Below, piece after piece: positions 1-5,514 of a stretch of DNA of 5,587 bases. The stretch's first letter is position 1. Each line of letters starts with the position of its first letter. A program made the position numbers and the translations under genes. A model generated the notes under the pieces. It was given only the letters and a program-made list of their open reading frames with translations. It had not been told where the DNA came from and did not search any database. Source of the stretch: DATAYA01 sp036272815 (GTDB lineage Bacteria > Pseudomonadota > Alphaproteobacteria > Acetobacterales > Acetobacteraceae); NCBI GenBank assembly GCA_036272815.1, contig DATAYA010000289.1:1-5587 (forward strand). The letters run 5' to 3'.

Positions 1-627
1 CTGCTCTACGGCGCGCGGCTGTCGCTCTCGATTGGCGCGATGGTGGTCGCCCTCGCCTCGATCGTCGGCACGCTGCTCGGCCTTGCCGCCGGGTTCGCGG
101 GCGGCGTCGTCGATGCGCTGGTGATGCGGCTGATGGACATCATGCTGGCGCTGCCGACATTGCTGCTGGCGATCGCGGTCGTGGCGATCCTCGGACCCGG
201 CCTGACGAACGCGATGCTGGCGGTCGCGATGGTGCAGCTCCCCGGTTTCGTGCGCCTCACGCGCGCGGCGGTGCTGGCGGAACTCGGGCGCGAGTACGTG
301 GCGGCGTCGCGCATGGCGGGTGCGGGTCTGCCGCGGCTGATGTTCTTGACCGTGCTGCCCAATTGCCTGGCACCCTTGATCGTGCAGGCATCGCTCGGGT
401 TTTCGAGTGCGATCCTCGACACCGCGGCACTCGGCTTCCTCGGTCTCGGCGCGCAGCCGCCGACGCCGGAATGGGGGACGATGCTCGCCGACGCGCTGCA
501 ATTCGTCCAGAGCGCGTGGTGGGTGGTGACATTTCCCGGATTGGCGATCCTGCTGACCGTGCTCGGCTTCAACCTGATCGGCGACGGCCTGCGCGACGTG
601 CTCGATCCGCGGCTCAAGCTCGGATGA
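1..627 (+). CDS. dppC: Dipeptide/oligopeptide ABC transporter permease, DppC type (5' end outside the window)
   Basis: Inner-membrane permease subunit of a peptide-importing ABC transporter; with a DppB-type partner it forms the channel energised by the two ATPases encoded next. The frame is open from base 1 and codes for 208 visible residues; family members have about 290-300, so roughly 85-95 N-terminal residues lie upstream. The visible part opens with the conserved LLYGARLSLSIG stretch that begins the permease core. Hydrophobic segments lie at about 10-32, 50-66, 70-85, 125-150 and 172-193. The cytoplasmic EAA loop that docks on the ATPase is at visible residues 99-121 (EYVAASRMAGAG through VLPN). 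The family's C-terminal signature follows: PPTPEWGTML at 153-162 and GDGLRDVLDPRLK at 194-206. The stop overlaps the next start (ATGA at 624-627). An internal ATG at 40 is not the start, because family similarity continues upstream of it. Peptide specificity is inferred from neighbours; nickel or another small solute remains possible. Confidence 0.93.
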   Translation: MLYGARLSLSIGAMVVALASIVGTLLGLAAGFAGGVVDALVMRLMDIMLALPTLLLAIAVVAILGPGLTNAMLAVAMVQLPGFVRLTRAAVLAELGREYVAASRMAGAGLPRLMFLTVLPNCLAPLIVQASLGFSSAILDTAALGFLGLGAQPPTPEWGTMLADALQFVQSAWWVVTFPGLAILLTVLGFNLIGDGLRDVLDPRLKLG

Positions 628-1577
628 GCCTGCTCGAGATCCGCAACCTCAGCGTCACCTTTCCGACCGCCCAGGGCGCGTTGCAAGCCGTGGAAGGGCT
701 CGACCTCGATCTGGACGAGGGCGAGCTGCTCGGCATCGTCGGTGAATCCGGCTCCGGCAAGTCGGTCGCGATGCTGGCGGTCATGGGCCTGATCCGTCCG
801 CCGGGCCGCGTCTCTGCCGACGTGCTGCGCTTCGACGGGCGCGACCTGCTGGCGCTCCCGCCGCACGCGCTCCGCCGACTGCTCGGCCGCGACGTCGCGA
901 TGATCTTCCAGGAGCCGACCACCAGCCTCAATCCGTGTTTCACCGTGGGATGGCAGGTCGCTGAGACATTGCGCGTGCATCTCGGCCTGTCGCGCGCGGC
1001 GGCGCGCGAGCGTGCGGTCGAACTGCTGCGCCTCGTTGGCATCCCGGCGCCGCGGCAGCGCCTGTCGGCATTCCCGCATCAATTGTCGGGGGGGATGAAC
1101 CAGCGTGTGATGATCGCGATGGCGATCGCCTGCAATCCGCGCCTGCTGATCGCCGACGAGCCGACCACGGCACTCGATGTCACCATCCAAAAGCAGATCC
1201 TGGAGCTGCTGGGCGGGCTGCAGCGTGAGCGCGGGATGGCGATGATCCTCATCACGCACGACCTTGCCGTGGTCGCCGATGTGGCGCAGCGGGTGCTGGT
1301 CATGTACGCGGGGCAGGCGATGGAGGCGCGCCCCGCGGCGGCGCTGCTGGCCGCACCCGCGCATCCCTATACCGTGGCACTGCTCGATGCCGGTCCGGAA
1401 CGGGCGGACACGCACCGCAGGCTCGCGACGATCCCGGGTCTGGTGCCGGGGGTCGCCGACCGTCCCGCCGGCTGCCTGTTCGCGCCGCGCTGCCGGTACG
1501 TGTTCGCGCGCTGCGGCGAGCGTCCGTCGGTCACGGTGCTGCCGGATGGCACCGTCCGCTGCCACGCGCCCCGATGA
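624..1577 (+). CDS. dppD: Dipeptide/oligopeptide ABC transporter ATP-binding protein, DppD type
   Basis: First of two cytoplasmic ATPases that hydrolyse ATP to drive peptide import. It has 317 residues, close to the usual 320-330. Seen in order: Walker A GESGSGKS at 40-47, Q-loop Gln96 in IFQEP, ABC signature LSGGM at 154-158, Walker B LLIADEP at 174-180 with catalytic Glu179, D-loop ALD at 183-185, and H-loop His212 in ITHD. The C-terminal oligopeptide-transporter extension starts near HPYT (247-250) and contains ATIPGLVPG plus four cysteines at 284, 290, 297 and 313; this extension separates the family from generic ABC ATPases. The LSGGMNQRVMIAMAIAC block is closer to DppD/OppD than to DppF. 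The start at 624 overlaps the permease stop (ATGA) and has no clear Shine-Dalgarno, suggesting coupled translation. The stop overlaps the next start in the same way. All catalytic motifs are intact. Function is certain at family level; the substrate is inferred. Confidence 0.95.
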   Translation: MSLLEIRNLSVTFPTAQGALQAVEGLDLDLDEGELLGIVGESGSGKSVAMLAVMGLIRPPGRVSADVLRFDGRDLLALPPHALRRLLGRDVAMIFQEPTTSLNPCFTVGWQVAETLRVHLGLSRAAARERAVELLRLVGIPAPRQRLSAFPHQLSGGMNQRVMIAMAIACNPRLLIADEPTTALDVTIQKQILELLGGLQRERGMAMILITHDLAVVADVAQRVLVMYAGQAMEARPAAALLAAPAHPYTVALLDAGPERADTHRRLATIPGLVPGVADRPAGCLFAPRCRYVFARCGERPSVTVLPDGTVRCHAPR

Positions 1578-2518
1578 CGCTGCTCGCCGCACACGACGTC
1601 TCGCGGAGTTACGCGATCGGCGGCGGGCTTTTCCGCGGCGGTGCAGTCTTGCACGCACTGAGCGGGGTTTCTTTCTCGGTCGCGGCCGGACGCACGCTCG
1701 CGGTGGTCGGCGAGAGCGGCTGCGGCAAGTCCACGCTGGCGCGGATCGTGACGCTGCTGGAGCGGCCGAGCAGCGGCACCGTCGAGATCGACGGCCGCCC
1801 GGCCGACCCGCGCGAAGCGGCGACGCGGCGGGCGGTGCAGATGGTGTTCCAGAACCCGTACGGCTCGCTCAACCCGCGCCGCACCGTGCTCGGCATTCTG
1901 GAGGAACCGCTGACGATCGCGGGGATGCCGGCGCGCGAGCGTCGTGAGGCGGCGCACGCGATGATGGCGCGGGTCGGGCTGCGCGCGGATCAGGCGCAGC
2001 GCTATCCGCACATGTTCTCCGGCGGCCAGCGGCAGCGCATCGCGATCGCGCGCGCGCTGATGCTGCGGCCGCGCATCGTGGTCGCCGACGAGCCGGTCTC
2101 GGCACTCGACGTCTCGATCCGCGCGCAGGTGCTGAACCTGCTGCTCGATCTGCAGGACGAGTTCGGGCTCGCCTATCTGTTCATCAGCCACGATCTCGGC
2201 GTGGTGCGCCACATCGCCGACGACGTGATGGTGATGTATCTCGGCCGCGTGGTGGAGCGGGCGGCGCGCGAGGCGGTGTTTTCGCGCCCGCTGCATCCGT
2301 ACACGCGGGCGCTGCTGGCGGCGACGCCCGGACTGCGGTCGGACGCCGCCGCCGAGCCGGTGCGCGGCGAGCCGCCGTCGCCGCTGGCGCCGCCATCCGG
2401 CTGCGCCTATCGCACGCGCTGCATCCATGCCACGGAGATATGCGCCGCCCAACGGCCGGAATTGCGTGGCGTGAATGGCGGCCTCGTCGCCTGCCACCAC
2501 TCGGAAAATCTGCTGTAG
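1574..2518 (+). CDS. dppF: Dipeptide/oligopeptide ABC transporter ATP-binding protein, DppF type
   Basis: Second ATPase of the importer, expected to pair with the DppD-type subunit as a heterodimer under the two permeases. It has 314 residues, near the family norm. Motifs seen: Walker A GESGCGKST at 46-54, Q-loop Gln93 in VFQNPYGSLNP, signature FSGGQ at 148-152 (Phe instead of Leu is normal for DppF), Walker B IVVADEP at 168-174 with Glu173, D-loop ALD at 177-179, and H-loop His206 in FISHD. The stretch YPHMFSGGQRQRIAIAR (144-160) is diagnostic of DppF/OppF. The C-terminal extension carries HPYT at 241-244 and cysteines at 277, 283, 290 and 307, the same four-Cys layout as its partner. The start overlaps the dppD stop (ATGA at 1574-1577) without a visible Shine-Dalgarno. 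No terminator with a T-run follows the stop, so some read-through into the MFS gene is possible. Strong family assignment; transported ligand unknown. Confidence 0.95.
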   Translation: MTLLAAHDVSRSYAIGGGLFRGGAVLHALSGVSFSVAAGRTLAVVGESGCGKSTLARIVTLLERPSSGTVEIDGRPADPREAATRRAVQMVFQNPYGSLNPRRTVLGILEEPLTIAGMPARERREAAHAMMARVGLRADQAQRYPHMFSGGQRQRIAIARALMLRPRIVVADEPVSALDVSIRAQVLNLLLDLQDEFGLAYLFISHDLGVVRHIADDVMVMYLGRVVERAAREAVFSRPLHPYTRALLAATPGLRSDAAAEPVRGEPPSPLAPPSGCAYRTRCIHATEICAAQRPELRGVNGGLVACHHSENLL

Positions 2519-2536
2519 CGCACACTCTCGTCGCGT

Positions 2537-2565
2537 TTGACACCGGCTTGGCCGGGATGAAGGAT
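2537..2565 (+). promoter_or_regulatory. Candidate sigma-70-type promoter for the MFS gene
   Basis: A perfect TTGACA (2537-2542) is followed after 17 bases by AAGGAT (2560-2565), which matches 3 of 6 positions of TATAAT. A start of transcription near 2572 would leave a leader of about 33 bases containing the GGGAG ribosome binding site. A small inverted repeat, CCGGC-TTG-GCCGG (2543-2555), fills the spacer and could be an operator or chance in GC-rich DNA. Seen in sequence; promoter activity is inferred. Confidence 0.4.
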
Positions 2566-2592
2566 CGCGCGGCGCGCAGCGCAATTGCGGCC

Positions 2593-2597
2593 GGGAG
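2593..2597 (+). promoter_or_regulatory. Ribosome binding site deciding the MFS start
   Basis: GGGAG lies 7 bases before the ATG at 2605. The alternative in-frame ATG at 2557 has no comparable purine-rich site, and the one at 2440 lies inside the preceding ATPase gene. This selects 2605 as the start. Confidence 0.6.
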
Positions 2598-2604
2598 ACG
2601 TGCC

Positions 2605-3879
2605 ATGTCGAGCCTTCGAGCGGGACCGGCGAGATCGACGCTCGCGGCCGAGCAGACGCCGTTCGCGGCGGTGATCCAGCACTGGCGCGTCGTTCTCGCG
2701 GCCATGCTCGGCTGGGTGCTCGACGCGTTCGACCAGATGATTCTCATCTTCCTCCTGGTGCGTCTGCGGGACACCTTCGCGGTCGATCTGGTCGCGATGG
2801 GATTGCTGCTCAGCGTCTCCACCTATTCGAAGATCGCAGGCAATATCGGCTGGGGGCTGGCTTCCGACCGGTGGGGGCGCAAGACCGCGTTCATGGTGGG
2901 CGTGGTGTGGTTCTCCGTCTTCAGCGGCCTGACCGGGCTGGCCTGGAGCTATGCCTCGCTGTTCGTCATCCGCGTGCTGTTCGGCTTCGGCTTCGGCGGC
3001 GAATGGTCGGCCTCCGCGGCACTGCTGATGGAATCCGTGCCGCCGCAGGCGCGCAGTCTTGCCTCCGCGATCATGATGGCGGGTTTCGAGATCGGGTATT
3101 TCATGGCGGCGGCCGCCAATGCGGTCATTGCGCCGCGGTTCGGGTGGCGCATCCTGTTCTTCATCGGCATCCTGCCAGCGCTGCTGACGATATTCATCCG
3201 CCGGGGCGTGCCGGAGTCTCCGGTGTGGCTGCGCACGCGCGGCCGGCGTGACGCCGGGCCGCGTCCGCGCTTCCGGCTGACCGCGGCGGCAATTCAGGGC
3301 TGGGTGTTCATGATGGTCCTGCAATTCCAGAACACCGCCATCTTCACGTTCTACCCGGCGTTCCTGCAGACCGTGCGGCACATGTCGCCGATGCAGGTGT
3401 TTCCCTATGCCGCGACCTATTCGGTCGCCTCGATCGTCGGCAAACCGGTGATCGGGTTGCTGGCGGCGCGGTTCGGGCAGCGCGCCACCAGCGTCACCTA
3501 TCTGCTGGTCTCGATCCCGGCGGCGATCTTCTTCACCCTGGTCGGCAGCACCGCCGGCCTGTTCCTAGGTGCGGCGCTCATGGGCGTCGTCGCCAACAGC
3601 ATCTTCGGGCTGGTCCCGGCTTTTCTCTCGCGCCGCTTCCCCTCCGCCCACCGCAGCTTCGGCATGGGGTTCGGCTATGCGGTGGCGGGCGCGGGCGGTT
3701 CGGTCGCGGCACTCGCGGTGCCGCTGCTGGGCCGCTCGATCGGCCTCGGCACCTCGATGGCGGTGTGGATCATCGCGGGATCGGCGGTGGCGGCGATCGT
3801 CGCCGCGATCCGCCCGCGCCACTTGCCAGGCGACGTGATGGAGACCGAGACGGCCACGCCCGACCACGTGCCGGCATGA
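2605..3879 (+). CDS. MFS transporter, sialate/monocarboxylate proton-symporter-like
   Basis: Secondary inner-membrane transporter of the major facilitator superfamily, probably moving an organic anion with protons. It has 424 residues from the ATG at 2605, a normal MFS length, with hydrophobic segments compatible with 12 helices. Seen: GWVLDAFDQMI at 36-46, with the helix-1 acidic pair Asp40/Asp43 typical of the SHS (NanT/JEN-like) and aromatic-acid groups; the MFS loop 2-3 motif GLASDRWGRK at 84-93; FGFGFGGEW at 126-134; and VPESPVWLR at 202-210 ending the N-terminal half. The second half starts near 228 and contains FQNTAIFTFYPAFLQTVR (241-258) and a degenerate repeat of the loop motif at 286-293 (AARFGQRA, lacking the Asp and Lys of the canonical form). 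The frame stays open upstream to 2440, but that overlaps dppF. The gene lies 86 bases after dppF with its own candidate promoter, so a link to peptide uptake is not established. Superfamily certain; subfamily likely; substrate unknown. Confidence 0.9.
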   Translation: MSSLRAGPARSTLAAEQTPFAAVIQHWRVVLAAMLGWVLDAFDQMILIFLLVRLRDTFAVDLVAMGLLLSVSTYSKIAGNIGWGLASDRWGRKTAFMVGVVWFSVFSGLTGLAWSYASLFVIRVLFGFGFGGEWSASAALLMESVPPQARSLASAIMMAGFEIGYFMAAAANAVIAPRFGWRILFFIGILPALLTIFIRRGVPESPVWLRTRGRRDAGPRPRFRLTAAAIQGWVFMMVLQFQNTAIFTFYPAFLQTVRHMSPMQVFPYAATYSVASIVGKPVIGLLAARFGQRATSVTYLLVSIPAAIFFTLVGSTAGLFLGAALMGVVANSIFGLVPAFLSRRFPSAHRSFGMGFGYAVAGAGGSVAALAVPLLGRSIGLGTSMAVWIIAGSAVAAIVAAIRPRHLPGDVMETETATPDHVPA

Positions 3880-3902
3880 CGCTCAGTGCCTCACGCCGGC
3901 GC
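3868..3902. terminator. Possible weak bidirectional terminator between convergent genes
   Basis: GCCGGC at 3870-3875 and again at 3895-3900 can pair (6 GC pairs, plus one G-T and one G-C pair outward) around a 19-base loop holding both stop codons. There is no T-run on either side and GCCGGC is common in GC-rich DNA, so this is only a candidate. Confidence 0.2.
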
Positions 3903-4092
3903 CGAAATAGTGGCCGCCGCTGAACAGCAGGATCAGGATGACGATCAGCAGGATGATGCCCAGGCCGCCGCCGTACCAGCCGCCGCCGGTGGCCGGACCG
4001 CCGTAGCCGCCGTACCAGCCACGCCGATAGCCGGTGTGGCCGAAACCCCCCAGCGCCAGGATGATCAGCACGATCAGCAGGATCGTTAACAT
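3883..4092 (-). CDS. Gly/Tyr-rich two-helix membrane miniprotein, DUF3309-like architecture
   Basis: Small protein of 69 residues and unknown function. Residues 2-17 (LTILLIVLIILALGGF) form a hydrophobic helix. Residues 18-44 are a Gly/Tyr/Trp-rich linker with GYRRGWYGGYGG. Residues 45-58 (GIILLIVILILLFS) form a second helix, followed by a short tail ending VRH. The plan resembles DUF3309 miniproteins of proteobacteria (hydrophobic N-terminus, aromatic/Gly loop, hydrophobic C-terminus), but the typical LPTWPYS core is not present, so membership is tentative. Evidence that it is real: a perfect AGGAGG 5 bases before the ATG, a coherent two-helix composition, and a promoter-like motif in the 80-base gap after eno. 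Helix 1 could be read as an uncleaved anchor; I see no clear signal-peptidase site. The stop codon is 3 bases from the MFS stop on the other strand. Likely location: inner membrane. Confidence 0.82.
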   Translation of the reverse strand: MLTILLIVLIILALGGFGHTGYRRGWYGGYGGPATGGGWYGGGLGIILLIVILILLFSGGHYFGAGVRH

Positions 4093-4097
4093 TCACG

Positions 4098-4103
4098 CCT
4101 CCT
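4098..4103 (-). promoter_or_regulatory. Perfect Shine-Dalgarno of the miniprotein gene
   Basis: The minus strand reads AGGAGG followed by 5 bases (CGTGA) and then the ATG at 4092-4090. It is the strongest ribosome binding site in the window and implies efficient translation of this small gene. Confidence 0.8.
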
Positions 4104-4141
4104 TCGACAGCGCCCCCGCAGAACACTCGGCGCGACAGTGC

Positions 4142-4166
4142 AACGTCTCCGGATGCGTCGGGTTCG
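4142..4166 (-). promoter_or_regulatory. Candidate EcfG-type (general stress) promoter for the miniprotein gene
   Basis: On the minus strand CGAAC (4166-4162) is followed after exactly 16 bases by CGTT (4145-4142). The consensus known for alphaproteobacterial EcfG targets is GGAAC-N16/17-CGTT, so 8 of 9 positions match. Transcription would start near 4135, giving a leader of about 43 bases that includes the AGGAGG. It lies wholly between the eno stop and the miniprotein start. Motif seen; sigma factor assignment inferred. Confidence 0.38.
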
Positions 4167-4172
4167 GCGCGG

Positions 4173-5453
4173 CTACGCCTGCCGCAATACCGTCCGCCCG
4201 GCGTAGCGCGCGGCCGGCCCCAGCTCTGCCTCGATCCGCATGAGCTGGTTGTATTTCGCGGTCCGATCGCTGCGCGCGAGGCTGCCGGTCTTGATCTGCC
4301 CGCAATTGGTGGCGACCGCGAGATCGGCGATCGTGGTGTCCTCGGTCTCGCCCGAGCGGTGGCTCATCACCACCGCGAAGGCGGAGCGGTGCGCGAGGCC
4401 GACCGTCTCCAGCGTCTCCGACAGCGTGCCGATCTGGTTGACCTTCACCAGGATCGCGTTGGCCGAGCGCTCCGCGATGCCGCGCCGCAGCCGTTCCGCG
4501 TTGGTGACGAACAGATCGTCGCCGACCAGTTGCAGCCGCTTGCCGAGCGTCGCGGTCAGGAGCGCCCAGCCGGCCCAGTCATCTTCCGCCAGGCCGTCCT
4601 CGATGGATGCGATCGGGAACCGGCCGGCGAGGTCGGCGAAGTAGGCCACCATGCCGGCGGCATCGAGCCGCTTGCCCTCGCCCGCCATGTCATAGACGCC
4701 GTCGCGGAAGAACTCGGTCGCGGCGGGGTCGAGCGCGAACATGATGTCCTCGCCAGGCCGGTAGCCGGCCGCCTCGCAGGCGCGCGCGATGAAGCCGAGC
4801 GCCTCCTCGGCCGAACGCAGGTTCGGCGCGAAGCCGCCCTCGTCGCCGACATTGGTGTTGTGGCCGGCATCCGAGAGCGCGCGCCGGAGGGATGAGAAGA
4901 CCTCCGAGCCCATCCGCACCGCGTCCGCCATCGTGGCGGCACCCACCGGCATGACCATGAATTCCTGGATGTCGATCGGGTTGTCGGCATGACGGCCGCC
5001 GTTGATGATGTTCATCATCGGCACCGGCAGCGTGCGGGCGAAGACGCCGCCGACATAGCGGTAGAGCGGCACGTCGAGGGACGCCGCACTCGCGCGGGCG
5101 CAGGCGAGCGAGACGCCGAGGATCGCGTTGGCGCCGAGGCGGGACTTGTTCGGCGTCCCGTCGAGATCGATCAGGATGTCGTCGATCCGCACCTGCTCGG
5201 TCGGGTCCATCCCGCCGATCGCGTCGAAGATCTCGCCATCGACATTGGCGGCGGCGGTGCGGACGCCCTTGCCGCCGAACCGGTGCTGGTCGCCGTCGCG
5301 CAGTTCCACCGCCTCGTGCGCGCCGGTGGAGGCGCCAGAGGGGATGGCGGCGCGGCCGAGCGTGCCGTCGTCGAGGCGCACGTCGACCTCCAGCGTCGGG
5401 TTGCCGCGGCTGTCGAGGATTTCGCGGGCGATGATGTCGGCGATTGCGGGCAT
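4173..5453 (-). CDS. eno: Enolase (phosphopyruvate hydratase)
   Basis: Cytoplasmic glycolytic enzyme interconverting 2-phosphoglycerate and phosphoenolpyruvate with magnesium (EC 4.2.1.11). It has 426 residues, the family norm. The N-terminal domain starts with AREILDSRGNPT (9-20) and has the mobile catalytic loop PSGASTG at 38-44. Residues aligning with the E. coli active site are all present: His155 in NGGRHADN, Glu164 in IQEFM, general acid Glu205 in VGDEGGFAPN, magnesium ligands Asp242 (ALDPAATEF), Glu285 (SIEDGL) and Asp312 (VGDDLFVTN), general base Lys337 (LVKVNQIG), His365 in SHRSGETED, and Lys388 in QIKTGS. Start: ATG at 5453-5451 with AGGAG 6 bases upstream; the protein begins directly with the conserved first strand, so no earlier start is needed. 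The stop is TAG. The next gene on this strand is the miniprotein, 80 bases on, not the ftsB/pdhA genes that often follow eno in alphaproteobacteria. Whether it is the cell's only enolase cannot be seen. Confidence 0.98.
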   Translation of the reverse strand: MPAIADIIAREILDSRGNPTLEVDVRLDDGTLGRAAIPSGASTGAHEAVELRDGDQHRFGGKGVRTAAANVDGEIFDAIGGMDPTEQVRIDDILIDLDGTPNKSRLGANAILGVSLACARASAASLDVPLYRYVGGVFARTLPVPMMNIINGGRHADNPIDIQEFMVMPVGAATMADAVRMGSEVFSSLRRALSDAGHNTNVGDEGGFAPNLRSAEEALGFIARACEAAGYRPGEDIMFALDPAATEFFRDGVYDMAGEGKRLDAAGMVAYFADLAGRFPIASIEDGLAEDDWAGWALLTATLGKRLQLVGDDLFVTNAERLRRGIAERSANAILVKVNQIGTLSETLETVGLAHRSAFAVVMSHRSGETEDTTIADLAVATNCGQIKTGSLARSDRTAKYNQLMRIEAELGPAARYAGRTVLRQA

Positions 5454-5459
5454 CGGCGG

Positions 5460-5464
5460 CTCCT
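5460..5464 (-). promoter_or_regulatory. Ribosome binding site of eno
   Basis: The minus strand reads AGGAG, 6 bases before the ATG at 5453. This supports the annotated enolase start. Confidence 0.7.
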
Positions 5465-5483
5465 GCGGGCGGGGGCAGCGGCC

Positions 5484-5512
5484 GCGATAGGCAATTGGCG
5501 GGGCGAGGGCAA
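5484..5512 (-). promoter_or_regulatory. Candidate housekeeping promoter of eno
   Basis: On the minus strand TTGCCC (5512-5507) is separated by 17 bases from TATCGC (5489-5484), matching 4 of 6 and 3 of 6 consensus positions. Transcription from about 5477 would give a 24-base leader ending in the AGGAG site. The fit is moderate, but the position is right and the -35 box begins immediately beside the hairpin cluster. Confidence 0.35.
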
Positions 5513-5514
5513 GG

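Noticed and set aside
363..623. Upstream extension of the DppD frame to 363
   Set aside because: It overlaps the permease in another frame and gives Arg-rich sequence; similarity to DppD begins at the ATG at 624.
6..1658. A 550-residue open frame on the minus strand opposite the permease and first ATPase genes
   Set aside because: Arg/His/Ala-rich with no domain or hydrophobic pattern; it is the expected mirror of GC-biased third positions in three clearly identified plus-strand genes.
1367..2584. A 405-residue minus-strand open frame opposite the second ATPase gene
   Set aside because: Same low-complexity Arg/His composition; the plus strand has a complete DppF with all motifs.
2440..2604. 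Longer N-terminus for the MFS protein starting at 2440 or 2557
   Set aside because: 2440 lies within dppF, the extra residues are basic and unlike the family, and the only good ribosome binding site precedes 2605.
2519..2604. Rho-independent terminator after dppF
   Set aside because: Only a 5-bp CCGGC/GCCGG stem is present and no T-run follows it.
2407..3381. A 324-residue minus-strand open frame opposite the MFS gene
   Set aside because: Polar, repetitive composition without any recognisable motif; the plus-strand frame has coherent membrane helices and MFS signatures.
3770..4126. A 118-residue minus-strand frame overlapping the miniprotein
   Set aside because: Different frame, Arg/Pro-rich, overlaps the MFS 3' end, and lacks the strong AGGAGG placement of the 69-residue gene.
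4359..4895. Plus-strand 178-residue open frame inside the enolase gene
   Set aside because: Shadow of eno; no ribosome binding site or family features.
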